From Brugia malayi (lineage: Eukaryota; Nematoda; Chromadorea; Rhabditida; Onchocercidae): a stretch of DNA of 64,000 nucleotides. Below are positions 51,401 to 64,000 of this stretch, piece after piece. A model generated the notes under the pieces. It had not been told where the DNA came from, made no database searches, and was given only the letters and a program-made list of their open reading frames with translations. The stretch's first letter is position 1, and each line of letters begins with the position of its first letter. Location: positions 8,244,501 to 8,308,500 of the forward strand of contig NW_025062476.1 in the NCBI RefSeq assembly GCF_000002995.4. The letters are read 5' to 3'. Made by a program: the position numbers and the translations under genes.

Positions 51401-54400
51401 ATGATTCGGACAGTGTTGTTTAATGTTATCACATTATACATTATCACCCTTATCAGTGCTGCACCAAAGCGATTTCAAAAATCAGGTATTGCTTTTGTTA
51501 TTGCTATATCTTGTTCAGTCATTTCATTCCATAGGAAAGATTTCTTTGCAAACTACGACATAGAAACTGTGTCGCAGCAAGTGCTTAAGCTTTAACTTTG
51601 TTCATTGATAGATATACCAGATTATTGAAAAGTGAAGTTGATAATTCCATGAATATGAAAACTGACCCCTTATAGAGAATGGATGGTTATAGATCTTGAA
51701 GGTCAAACGGATAATATAATTTAAGCAAATTGAGAGGATATTAAAAGTCGAATTGCGTAATTTCAAAAAAAGGAATTAAGAAGCCATTGTAATGTTTTCG
51801 CTAATGATTTATAATTTGCTAAAGGACGAGCAGTGAGCTAAACTGTTATAAATAAAACTTACAAGCGAATATCATTCAAAATTTTGCTGAAATTTCAAGT
51901 AATGGAAGTGATGAATTAATAGTTTTCGAATTTCAAACCAATCAAGATTTTGTCTATAAGTTTTTCATCTTGCATAAGAAAATTCATTGTTTATGGTGAT
52001 GATATCTTTCAAAATTAAAATAATTCATTTTCAAAAAAAAAAAAAACTTGTTTACTGACTTATTTATAATTTTCTAGACTGCTCTTGTATTCATTTAATT
52101 GATTACATTGATCAAGATGAAATGTGACTACGTAAATTTATAGCAACTAGTGATAAAAAGTCATGATATGCAGTTTTGAGAGATGATTTTAAGATCAAGT
52201 TCACTAAGAACATACCTAATTTTGCTTATTTTATCATAAGTACTTTTATTTATAAACATTTATTATATAACTTAATATAATTGTTTCAAGTAAATGCTTA
52301 TATAAATTAAACTTTAATAAAATAGCAAATTTTTCAAGTTGATAATGGCAGTAGAAAACTGTCAAATTTTCTGAAATGTGAATATTATTATTAAATTAAG
52401 ATGCGTAAATCTTTCACTGCTCTTTCTAGAATGTTCGGATGAACAGCTGAGAGTACATGTAAACATAACGGAGTCAGATCGAGAAGGGTACCATATCAAC
52501 AGGACTAAAGCAAATTCTCTTCTTGAATGCACACGAAAATGTTACAATGATCCCCATTGTTTCTCGTTGAAATACCGTGAACTGGACTCATCAAGTTGCG
52601 TCCTAACCGGTTTTGCCTCTGAATACTGCCATAAGATCACTTCTGTACCAGCTGCTAAAATCAAATATGATACCAACACGCTTATCACTATTGATTGCAT
52701 AAAATGCAAACTAACAGAGCAGCTTGATGAAAGTAAATAACTATGATAATTATTATACAATTCGAAATGATAAACTTATTGCGATTGTATAAAATGTGAC
52801 AATTAAAAACGAAAGTTCAAAGTTCATAATTTCTGTTCCAAATCATCTTATACATTTTCAGAGAATTGTTTTACCATTTGCTGTTTGTATTATCGCAACA
52901 ATAATGAAATAATAAATTGCAGAGGAATTGCAGACATCTTCTGAGCCAAATGATAATGATGAACCATCCTTCTTACTCTTAGGTTTTCACTCTTCTATTT
53001 ATAATACATAAAATTTTGCTAGCTTTGAGATAAGTATTAGTTACTCTAGAAAAAAGTAAATCCAAATTCAGTGAAATTTCAAAAGCTAATAGAACCACGT
53101 GAATGAAATTTTATCTGCCTAAAATCCAAGTTACATGATAAATGAATGCTTTGTATTGAAGGGGAGCCGTTCGATGATGTGTCACTACAATCTCTCTCAA
53201 CAATGCAAAACACAATTGATTCTGTTCCCACGACCGACATATGTGGTGAACCTTCAGGTAGAATTTCATCTCTTAATTTATGGATTTGTAAAACTTTTGG
53301 GTGAAATTAAAAATGTAACATTAAATTACCAAGATTGCTGATATCGCTGCATTGCTCTTCATTTAAATAATTATTGCAAGTGAAATATTTATTATATATC
53401 CATTTGCTCAAAAATTAATTCTGCTATGCTCTTTCAACCTGCCTGTGCTCGAATTCCATTAAAAGCTAAATTGGTTGAACTTGTACATCTGGAACCTTGT
53501 ACATCTACTTCTAGCTAAAACAAATGTTGAAAATCAGTCGAAAATATCTTAGGCTTACAAATCATACTATTAAGACCACAATTTGTACTTAGATAAATTT
53601 ACATTATGAAAATCTTACTCTGTTATTCATCTTTCTGTCATCTACAAATGTCTGAGGGTACAAAATTAGACACTTTTATGCATGTTTAAATGCCCTAGCT
53701 GACTTGAATTTAATAATACTATGATGAATATTAACCGTTCTATATATCTATCTGCTCATAAATTATTTCTGCTGTGGCTGTTTATGAGATGTTTGAATTT
53801 GAGAACATGTAGCATAGTCAGAAGAATGTATAAGATAAATTGAAAATGAAATTTAATACTACATCGAAGTCATCATATTTCTAATTAATATTCAATTGGT
53901 TTTGTTCATGACACAGAAAAAGAAAATCGTTGTTAATTTATTGCAGTTCAGCTTGAAATTTATGAAATTTAAACAAATGTTTCGTTTTCGAAATGTTGAA
54001 AGATGTTTAGCAATGAGATGTCACGAGGATATATGGTTTATTGCTGAAGAAGAAACTAACTTGGCAAGTTTTGAGTTCTTAGAAGAAAGAAGTACGACTA
54101 ACTCAGTGCAGGAATGTGCTGAAAAATGTTTCCACAGTTGTTGTAAGGTTCGCTCATTTCATTTTGTGCTTAAGAGATTATTAACAAGTTTAAAAGATTG
54201 GTTGTAGCAGAGATTAAATGTGAATATTTCATATGAAAAGTTTCAACTCAAATCAATTCCAAGTTTCTTATCAATTTCCTTGCGTTCCAACTTTGAAATT
54301 CTTTGCTATAAAAAGTTAGTATTACACTGTTAGCAAATTGAATAGTTTTCTATTTGTTGACCTCAAAATGTTTCTGTGATATTTCTAACCAAAAGAATGA

Positions 54401-57400
54401 ATTAATTTATGGCAAAATTTGATCGGTTTTCGCAGAATTTTGTTAAATTAAGGAAAATTAAACAAACAAAAAACAAGGAATTAGAGGTTTTGTAGATGGC
54501 TGTCTATTCAAGTACCGAAAAAAAATGCCAATTCATAAAGGAAAACAGAAGTAGAGGTGGTGACAATTGTGAAACGAAGTCCATTTCTTCTTACGTCAAT
54601 CAATATAATGGTTGTTTGTTTGTTTGTTTATTTTTTTGTTAAAATTTCATTTTCATATAAAAAAGAAAAATGTATTTAATTGTCATTACTTCTGAATTAC
54701 GAGTTTTACGTAAATTTCTCTAATTATAATAGCTGAGATTTCCAATTTTCGGACTTCGTGATGTATTTTAAAAGCATAGTAGAAATGAGAAAAGACACAA
54801 ATCACTTTGCTAAACGAAATTGCTTGACAGAATGTGACTTGTACCACCTCTTTGCTGATACTCATTATCGCTTGAAAGAGTCTGAAAGAGTAAATTTTTA
54901 CACCACAAATTTGACAAAAATTTTCTAATTTTTTTCTGTGGTTTTTTAAGATGAAAATGCATCAATAATTATTCTTAAGTTTCCTTTAAAAACTACTATT
55001 AAGGATCTAACTGGATAAAAATAGCATGTATGGTGTGTGGTTTGTCCTCATTAAGAAGCAATCGTCATATGCTAAAAGTATCTGCGGGAGATTTTTTGAA
55101 CACAGGTAAAAATTTTGGTAAATAACTTGAACTTAAAGAGGACACTTACATTGGCTCCAATGAATTATTTCAGTTGCATATTTTTTTATTTGGTAATAAT
55201 ATAAAAATACTATTTTAAAGAGTTGCCTAAGAGATTAATCTCAAATAACTACTGCAATAATCAATGATGCATCATGCAGCATACAAATTGCTATTGCAAA
55301 ATATTTGTATAAAATATTACGATGTACGAAGAAAGCTGTAAAATACTAATCCTTACGGCGCCTCGATTTTGTCATAACTTTCTCCATTTTTTTGAATTCG
55401 CTTTGACAATTTATTCTGCGAATAATCTTTGTCTCTTTTGCAACTTGCAAGACGTATTTCTTGATCGATATTTATAGCAAGAATAATTTTAGGTATTGAA
55501 GAATTCAACGTTATTAAAAAATACTAATAAGTTACTTCAGTGGCATATCTTTAAAAAAGATGCTATACTTCTATTTCTTGTATTTTAACTCAAACATGAT
55601 TCTAAATACTCAAATATTTTAATATACTTCTTTTAGTAGAATTTTTTTTACAGGAAAATGAAATTTTTAAAAAAGTTCAGTTTTCCCTGGCATTATAATT
55701 TTCGAAATTTTTTTAAACTTAAATAATCTTTTTGATGTAAGCAACATTCATTTTGAAGTTTCATAAATTTTAAAAGCATTCAAGTGAAACATAAAATATT
55801 TATTTTTTTAATCAGTATATCATACTTTAAGTTTAATTACGTTTTAATTTAAGTTTAATTTAAGATAAATTTAATTATATTATAATAACTTGTTGCGACA
55901 ACAGCAACATACCACTAATTTAAATAGATTGAACATTGTATCTTGTTGATTACCACTTTAAGTTGTTCTGCCTTAAAGTGGTAATAGATATTAGCAAATC
56001 GAACTTGTTAATGATAATAACGACTCAGACGAAAGATTTATCTGAAGAACTTTCTCTGAGAAACATCCGAGTAATTAAAAGTAAAAGAGATGGTTACTAG
56101 TCACTCTGCACAAAAATCCATAAACTTTAAAAGATTCCTATTTTTTCATATTGACAATGAATTTTCCCAGCAAGATTTGTGTCAGTTGTTTAGAATAGAA
56201 TATCTTTCAGAAATGTCAATACGATTGAAAGAAGAAAATAAAAATGAAAAAGTTGAAAAAGTATCAGAATTTACGGAATTATCTCAGTCTAGCAGCCTAC
56301 AACAACCCATAATAGCTTCAGCACTTGATACATTCAACTCTTTGCAGGACAAGCAACAGTCACGGCTTAATTCTCAATTTATAAAAATGGGTATCGCCTT
56401 TTCGTCTTATTCTTTTTTGATTGTTAAATGTTTTGAGTTATGCATGAGAAACTTTTTCAGTTATGTTATATTCCAGAAAACTAATTTCAGCATGTATTGT
56501 TATGTTTGAAGTCGATTTAGAAGCCAATATAGCCAATTTCAAAGCTGAAGATAGTGTGAAAGTTGACAGGTGACGTTTGGAAATTTAGTTAGTTCACTGA
56601 ATGTAAAAAATCCTTTGCGAAAATCGTCTAATAGTGAAAAGATTTATAAGAGCAAATGGTTTATTATAGAGAATTTTTGAAAATCCCTTTAAAATATACT
56701 TGTATTCTAAATGGCATTTAACTTCAGCATCTGAGGTGAATTTTGGGATTTTAGAATTAATGTGACAAAAAAAATTTCAGAGCTGACCATTGCGCCTACC
56801 TTTGTTACCGAGACGCCTGTACCGCAGCTGTTTTTATACCATCAACTGCACCTGGTAACAAAGGTACCTGCGAAAGACGATTTGATATTGCAGAGAAGTG
56901 TAACGCTACGCTGAGGAGAGATTACTACTACAAAACAACAAAGTCTATTTACTTACAGTGCTTTAGATGCCGTAAGCTTCAAAATTTTTTATTGTTTATT
57001 CTATTAGATTCGAAGCAAATAATAATTTTTATTAATCCTTTCAAAAAATTTTCAAACTTATTTCATTTTTTGACATTATAGAGATATCAAATAAGCACAA
57101 TTATTTTTCAGTTCCCGAGAAACCGCAAACGAAATCATCACTTGAAATAGTTACTCCACAACCGGAAACATCTTTTGCTTCACTGAAAAAGCATTCATTT
57201 GAAGCTGTAATTCAAACTAAGGAGAGTGATGAGTTGGTGAAAACTACATTGGTGTCTGATGTGGAACCAAAAGCGGTTGAAATGGAATCGAAGGAAATCA
57301 AAAAGGATGTGGAGACTGCTGCTACCAATAAAAATATGAAAACAAGTTCCGATACTAAACAAAGTGAAGAAATTACACAAACAGAAGGTACTAGTCCGAT

Positions 57401-60400
57401 TGAAACTACCCAAACATTTACAATATTTGATGGAAAAGAGCAAACAGAAACAACCACTGAAAATGTTACAGACAGGCCGAATGAGAATGAAACATCTGTA
57501 ACAGCAATTTCGACTAATACTGAAAACATTGAATTAACGACCAGTGAATCAATGATAGATTTATTGATTAGCGATAACACATTTAAAAGCAATTTAGCAA
57601 ACCTTAAAACTGAATTTGGAACGGAAATATTTGCTTCTGTTCTGTCCACGAATCCTGCTATTGGAGTTGGAGTACAATCTACTTTTGGACATAAATCAAT
57701 ACATGCAACAGGGTCAGAAATACAAGCACTCGAATCCGTCCATCAACCCACTGCAGAAAATGAAGAACCTACTTCTGCTAGAACAGAAGAATTTCATACT
57801 TGGCACAAGCCAGCAACAGAAGCAAGAGCAAGTAATGCTGCAACATCACTTAGAAGTGAACCTAAAATGGAACTTGATAGAACAAAACCTGCAGGAGTAA
57901 GTAGTACAGAAAATGAAGATAGAGAAGATGTGGAGGGAATTATCAAGAAAAGTGAAGGCAAAGTGGAACAATTTGGTAGCAGTACAATAACGTTAATTTC
58001 CGCAAACGAAGAAATTGATGGTTCAGATAGAAGCTGGACGGAAGCGAACTCAAGAGAAGAGATGAAAGAAACAGGAATATTGGACGAGACAAGATGGAGT
58101 ACAACTGCAGTTCATACTGATGGAAACACAAAAGCAAAATCATCAAATGGTGAAGAAGAAGGAGAAGGAGAAGCAACAGTACCTTCAAATTTATCAACCG
58201 TTTTACACAAGTCCACACTTACTCTGTCTAAAGAAAAGAAAGATGACGTATTACCAACATCAAGAGATGTCGTAGAAACATTTCATACGTATCTGCAAGG
58301 TGTGCTCTTTTCTTCACCTTATGGTTATAAACCCGTTTTCTATGATAAGTGACGTTTGAATTGCCCCTCTTCAAGCAATAATCAGTCCTATTTCTAATAT
58401 TGGTCCAACAGAAATATATGTTTTTTATAAATTAAAAAAAAAAAAAAAACAGTTATAGGATGCATCGTAATGTTCCAAGTAGATTCCCATAGTAAACGTC
58501 CTGCCGAATCTTCCACTGGCTTCCAAGCATCAACAATCGCACGAACTGCTGAAGTTTGCGCTGGACGATGTTACCAGGTTTAGTTCGATTTCCAATTATA
58601 TTTATAATTTAAAAAAACATATTAGAAATAGAGAACACACTGTCAATTTCAGGATGGTTGCACTGGTGCCAAGTACGATCCATCGAGCAAAGAATGCGTC
58701 TTAGGCTATAGTGGCAAACAAATCTGTAACAACGGACCGGAACATTTCTTTTATGAAGCCAATGAAACCATATGGATTCATTGCACCGGATGTAGTACGT
58801 CCATGTTTAAATTTTACGAAAAAAGATTTGTATTAGTTTTCAAAACTTCGTAATTGAAATTAAGTCCTAATTTTATAATATTTGACTTTGAAACTTTTAG
58901 AATTGCACAAGCCAGGAGACCAGGGTATCAACATAATGATCCATTCAGCAAAAGGTTCAATTTCCGTCTTTGTTCTTTATATAATTACAATCAAATTTTT
59001 ATTGCAATATTTTTAACTATAAAAATTATACAAAACAGTTAAACCATAACTGTAAAAATGCCGAATTTTTAACTGGAAGAAAGTTGTCATTATGAATAAT
59101 GCAGTGAATAATAGGAGAAATTGCTTTCTACAGAAGCACAGAAAGTAAAATCAACCAAAGTGCACCAAACTCCAGAGAAAAAATTGGGAGCAGCGCTAGA
59201 AGCTGAAAAGAGTACAATTCATGCAATAGAAGGAGTATTTCCTGAAACTTTATCATCATCACTGTCACCATTATCATCATCAGCAGCAACAGCAGTAGTA
59301 GAAATTTCAACAGAAGCAGCAAAAGTCTCAAAAACAATTACGAGTACTTTGGAAAAGAAAGCGGAAATACCAGGAGAGGAGGTAAACACTGATATCACCA
59401 AGACATCTTCAAGCGCTGAAGTTGAAGAATCAGTAAGTAAAGAAAAAATATCAATTACCACTACACCGCTTCAAAAGACCTTTTCTGATCAAGGTAAGTT
59501 TTTTTTTTTTTTTTTTTTTTTTCATTTTTTTTTTTTTTTTTTTTCATAGCCATTTAAGATTTTTTTTCATAAATGTTTGTTTTCATAATTATTTCATAAA
59601 TGTTTCTCAAGATTTTTTCACGCACATTAAAGTCGTCCGTTATAGCTTTCTCTTTCCACGCACCGATAAAAAATGTCCAAAGTCGTGTATCATCTGTTGG
59701 CATTGTTTCGATTCTCGATTTCTAGATATTCGTCATTTCAAACAATAATCGATTTGCATACTTCATTTCAGATTGCATTGTTTTATTCCAAGTTAGACCT
59801 ATCGATATGCATTTAAAAGCCGAATTTATTCCAACAGACACAACATCTACAGTAAACGAGTGTGCTAGACGTTGCTATATGGTTTGTAATTAATTTTATA
59901 GTACTATGTGCAACAAATTTCGACATTCATCTTTTTTTATATAGTATAAAGATTTTCACCACAAAAAAAATTTTTCATATTTCTCTTTTTAAAATTGAAT
60001 AAAATGTTGAGATCAGAAATTAAGAATTTAGGAAAATTTTTGATGCGTAAAATGAGAGTAAATTTCAGGATGGATGTACAGGTGCAAAATTTAATTCGGT
60101 AAACGGGGAGTGTTTGTTAACATTTGGAGATCACCATCAATGTGATGAAAATGAGCAACAACAGCATTCAGTAGAGGGTATTGAAACATTGTGGATTCAC
60201 TGTATTAGTTGCAGTAAGTTATTTCTTACTTCTTTGTATTGTTTTTCCTTCAGCAATTCTTTTCGTACTGTATTTACTATCAACGTTTAACTAAAATTGA
60301 AATTTGTTTCAGAGAAGCAGTTCACCGAAACTACTTTGGGCTTACTGGCTCAAGATGAAACTAATTTGCCAGGTTGATTTACTAACTTAAAATTCTGCTC

Positions 60401-63400
60401 AAATTTTGAAAATTGTTCAATTCAAAGTCAATTCATGTTCGTTTTAATAACTTATTTCAGTAATTACCAAGAAATCAAAGGAAAAGGAGAATTCAGCAAC
60501 TGACGAGAGTTTTTCAACCTCCAAATTTACAAAAGTTGAAGAGAACTTTTTGACGAGTGTAACTCCAGATGTAGGATTAGAATCAGCAAAAAAAGTGAAA
60601 TCAGAACTTGTAATTGATTCAGATGAAACAAATGATAAAATAGTTGGTATGGTACCCGAACCATCAGCAGGGCTGGAAAGTACTATAAAAGGGGATGAGA
60701 AAATACCGTTTGTTACGCCACCATCTTTTGGAAATGGAAGTTTATTCGAAGCAGAAAGTAAAGAACAGGAAGTTAAAAGTAAAGAATCTGAAGGAGAGTT
60801 CGATACCTCTCCTATTGTTGCAACTGTGGAAGAAAAGGCTTCAAGATCATCGATTTTACAATCGTCAGTGAAGTTATCGACAAAACATTTAGAAGCGGAA
60901 ATAGCTTCAACTGCAACTGACATCATGGAAACATTTGGAGAAACAAGCGATAATAATGAATTAGATACTACAGTTCAACCTGATCTTCTAATTTCGTTGA
61001 CTTTACAAACACCGTTAAATGTTCCCACTGATAGTTCGGAATTGTTAAACATTACTGAAGAAATTTCTGGAAGCAGTGTTGTTTCTACTATTGCTAAGGG
61101 TTCAGCTACCATTCCTCAAACAAGCATGATTAAGTCTGGAGAATGGAAAAATCAAAAGGAAGGAACTACTGTAGAATTTCAAGAGGAAGTTGAACCGACA
61201 ACGGTTTCAGCAGAGATCACTGTTATTCCAATACTTCATAGCGAAGTGACGGATGATATCGTTGGAGCTGTAGCCAGCATTGTTGCAAACATTTCACGTA
61301 ATGTCTTAGAAACTGATGTAAAAGAAACAATTGGAATACCGGAAGAGTGGAGTACAGAAACTCATGAAATTGTATCAACTATTTCATCTAAGAATGCAAT
61401 CATAGAATCACACATTGAAGCAACTTCAGCTAATTTTAAAGGAACGTTTCACTCAGATATTAATTCATCCATAGTTGAAGAAACTGCATTAATGGAATCA
61501 AATATTGAAGCAGATGCTGCGTTATCAGATATAACTAATGCAACAACTGCTGAAACAATTAGCAAAGCAACATTTATTGCAGAAGAAACAAGCACTTCTA
61601 CGAGTGACGAAAGAAATACCGAAGTAACATTCAGAATTCTGGAAAAGATATCTAAGGAAGGAAATAATGATGATGAAGATTTGTTCTCTAAATCGGTTTC
61701 AAATTCAATTACGGAGCAGCCATTTGTACAAGCGAATGCGAATGCTGTCATCAAAAATGTTGCTCAGTCAAAAGATATTTTGGTAACTGGTAGTAAGCCA
61801 GCGGTGGCGGATGCAGCGATTCAGGAAGAAGCGATTAAGAAAGTGGAAGGAGAAGATGAAATTATAGCTGAAGTAGCCAAGGATTCATCTAATAACAATA
61901 AGTTGGTAATCCAAGGTTAGTATTAATTGTAAGGCAAGAGAAGCTAAATCTTATTCATACTATATTGTCTCATGCAGTCGTACAAATTTTTAATTTTTTG
62001 TTCTTTTGATACTTGTAAGTAATCGCGATATAACATAATCGTAAGCCAACTCTAGGTGAACATATGACAACAGAACCGCCCGTACAAGCGGTTTCAGATT
62101 TGATCAGTGTTTTGAGTCAAAATTCGAAAATCGAAGAAGTGATTGGACGCAACGGAAAAGAAAATGGTATTTCGATTTATTAGAAGAAACAATTTTTAAT
62201 CGAAAATTTGAAAATTTTACTTCAAATCTGAAATTAAGGCTTATAAATAGAGCAATAGAGCTAGCGAATATATTCGCTAATTTTTAATTGAAAATTAGTC
62301 GAAAGCAATTTTTATAGCGTATTGCTTGTTAGACCCTTGAAAACCATTGATATAGAAACGTAACCCGCTGATTCTAGCGACTGATTCTTTCTTAGTCATC
62401 TATTGGATGTGAAGAAATAAGAAATTATTATAGTGATTAAATTTTCTTTTGTAGTTTCAAATCGAGCAGTTTAAATCCAAAATGTTCAAAACAAATTGAA
62501 AATGTTGTATATTCTTGAAGGTGCATTTATCGTTGATGATGTGAACTTAACAAAGGATGCAGATGAGCAAATAATGACGACCGATGTTCCAATTAATCAA
62601 TTCCAGGAAGATTTCATTGGAAATTCTCTTCACAATAGCGCTAAAACAAGACTTGTTGATGGTAAATTCACATACAAAGTCTTAGATATTACTTGCTGAT
62701 AAATATTTATGCTTTTGAGAAGTCTTCGATAAAGTTTCAATGCATTTTTGCATTTTAAATTTTATGAGAGCCTAAAGATTATGGCTTTTTCTTTCCTAGA
62801 AGTTTTTTTTTTTTTCTTAGAAGTTTTGTTTTTTTATAAAAAATTGTGATAAGTTTTGCATGATGGTTTAGTCAGTGGTTTTATCAAAAAATAATCGAAG
62901 ATTTGTCTTTAAGTGTGTTTTTCGCAAATAGTGTAGGCATAATAAAGAAAAATTGGATATGTTCATCACCCACAACAACACTGAGTTTAAACTGTTAGAA
63001 ATAATTTCGAGGCTCCGAGAAAAAAAAATAACAGAAATAGTTATTGTAGGAACACCTGCTAGATGTCTTGGTCGAGTTGAATTCGAAATATCAGAAATGG
63101 AAGACCTCTCACAGCTAAACGTCACTAGTGAGATTATGATAGAATCACCGGCCGCATGCGCGATGAAATGCTACGAAACTGTAAAATTCTAAGTATTTGT
63201 GCAAGTTGTTTAGAAAAATATATGATTATTGCTTTATTTGTTGAGAAAACTGCAGCACTGAATTTTTCCCCAAGTAGAGATTGTAAATATATATCACTTT
63301 ACAATACTGTCATTATCTTATCTGTTGAGAAATTTCTTCAGAGAAAGTTACATTCTTAAATATGAATCATTTGAAGGCAAACTGTGTTCTCGCAGTATAT

Positions 63401-64000
63401 AAGCCAAGCCAGGATGATGAGTCAACAAATGCAGTATGCATGTTGACAGCTGATTCTGCTATTTGCTCACCAGAGCAGAAATTTATTCCGCAGCATAAAT
63501 CCGACTTATCAACACTTGTTATCAGTTGCTTGAAATGTACCAGTATGTATTATTTCTCTTCGTGTTCATAATAATGAAACAGTTTTAACTTTTACCAAAT
63601 AGCCAAGGGTTCCTGAGACCTGCATTAATTCGATGCTGGTTTTGTAAATCTTAAAGGTGAAATGCTGAAAATTATTATTGGTCCTTTCAGAATGCCATTA
63701 TTCCATCAGCATGGTGACAGAATTAACGAGGATACGGCAGGCAGTAACAGTGGAACCAGCACTTTCCATTGGACAATGTGGTGAGATATGCTGGAAACAT
63801 AACTGCACTGTTGCTCAGTATGACCATAGATCCAATCTCGTAAGCACTTTGGAATTTGCTCTTCAAATTAAAAATCATTAATTGAGTTTGTATGAATTTA
63901 CTTGTTAAGGACCTTCAATTTTTATGATTCATGAAATTATGTAACAACCCGCTTTTGTCAATTATAGCGGAACATTTTCAGTGTTCATTAACATCGATGA
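51401..64000 (+). CDS. Secreted multi-PAN/apple-module protein with Thr/Ser/Glu-rich linkers (3' end outside window)
   Basis: The signal peptide MIRTVLFNVITLYIITLISA is in exon 51401-51485. PAN/apple-like modules (paired Cys, ending in C-x-x-C) are: 1, 52430-52732; 2, 54011-54147 plus an unresolved second half; 3, 56491-56569 and 56781-56971; 4, 58453-58577 and 58653-58794; 5, 59772-59881 and 60069-60213; 6, 63050-63180 and 63377-63542; 7, 63691-63839 and 63982 onward. Linker exons: 52923-52982, 53162-53257, 56211-56390, 57112-58299, 58901-58924, 59134-59493, 60313-60372, 60461-61915, 62056-62166, 62521-62661. Apart from the second half of module 2, phases close. Modules 4 and 5 share CIV.FQV and DGCTGAK, then ETxWIHC.xC. 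PAN domains mediate protein or sugar contacts; linkers have a mucin-like or acidic-repeat look (TTSE, EEST). An extracellular-matrix, cuticle or surface-coat role is inference. At least 1,900 residues; no transmembrane segment in the window. Confidence 0.85.
54735..55105 (+). other. Unresolved second half of PAN module 2
   Basis: Module 2 stops at 54147 after CAEKCFHSCCK in phase 0. Downstream, an open segment at about 54735-54890 contains RNCLTECDLYHLF, and 55004-55105 (acceptor TATTAAG, donor CAG|GTAAAA, phase 1 to 1) reads NWIKIACMVCG, the module-ending C-x-x-C. I could not find splice sites joining them in phase. Either an exon boundary is unusual or the module is damaged. Confidence 0.4.
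55949..55985. repeat. Perfect 14-bp inverted repeat in a PAN-gene intron
   Basis: ATTACCACTTTAAG at 55949-55962 is the exact reverse complement of CTTAAAGTGGTAAT at 55972-55985, with a 9-nt loop. Just upstream (about 55826-55880) is a stretch of repeated TTTAAGTTTAAT-like units. Confidence 0.85.

Noticed and set aside
57195..57649. Overlapping minus-strand ORFs (82 and 145 aa) opposite the PAN linker
   Set aside because: They are antisense shadows of a Thr/Ser/Glu-rich coding exon, which avoids stops on the other strand; no splice or domain evidence.
59128..59461. Leu-rich and Ser/Asp-rich minus-strand ORFs
   Set aside because: Antisense of the low-complexity linker exon 59134-59493; composition explained by the plus strand.
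60444..61754. Minus-strand ORFs of 160 and 101 aa
   Set aside because: Antisense shadows of the 1,455-nt linker exon, same reasoning.
1..64000. CRISPR arrays, bacterial operons, tRNA or rRNA genes, spliced-leader RNA, Wolbachia insertions
   Set aside because: Looked for regular spacer repeats, tRNA B-box-like GGTTCGAATCC, rRNA-like conserved blocks and GC/ORF-dense bacterial segments by eye; none was found. A covariance-model scan could still reveal small RNAs I missed.

Overview
The window reads as a nematode nuclear genome, most likely a filarial (clade III) worm. The sequence is strongly AT-rich. Genes are split by many introns of roughly 40 to 1,100 bp with GT donors and T-rich TTTCAG or TTTTAG acceptors. 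Recognisable proteins include a glutamate-gated-chloride-channel-type subunit and a mitochondrial branched-chain E2. The genus is not fixed by anything I can see, so filarial is an inference from intron size, composition and gene content. There is no prokaryotic, organellar or CRISPR signal. Exon models below were built by hand from open frames, splice consensus and phase agreement. Where every phase closes I say so.

Layout. About 0.8-9.5 kb (minus) is one large orphan gene of at least 19 exons encoding roughly 1,140 residues. About 11.3-16.7 kb (minus) holds the E2 subunit of branched-chain 2-oxo acid dehydrogenase (11 exons, 443 aa). Less than 100 bp downstream lies a small cysteine-rich gene, a spacing typical of nematode operons. 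About 20.2-22.2 kb (plus) is a two-PDZ protein whose start is missing, followed 320 bp later by a divergent GSK3-type kinase (two exons, 356 aa). About 26.9-30.5 kb (plus) is a serine-rich orphan protein. About 35.4-40.7 kb (plus) is a complete 14-exon Cys-loop channel subunit (510 aa). From 40.7 to 51.4 kb is a gene-poor stretch with paired hairpins and one small GC-rich ORF. From 51.4 kb to the right edge (plus) runs a secreted mosaic protein with at least seven PAN/apple-like modules separated by very long Thr/Ser/Glu-rich linkers. It continues beyond the window.

The genes look like an ordinary chromosomal neighbourhood rather than one pathway. The points most worth following are: the PAN cassette protein, whose modules each end in a conserved C-x-x-C and are encoded by symmetrical phase-1 cassettes; the channel subunit, which keeps one of the two glutamate-binding arginines and has an odd pore sequence; the kinase, which has lost the priming-phosphate arginine; a possible frame-shifting poison exon in the E2 gene; and tandem perfect hairpins just 3' of the channel gene.
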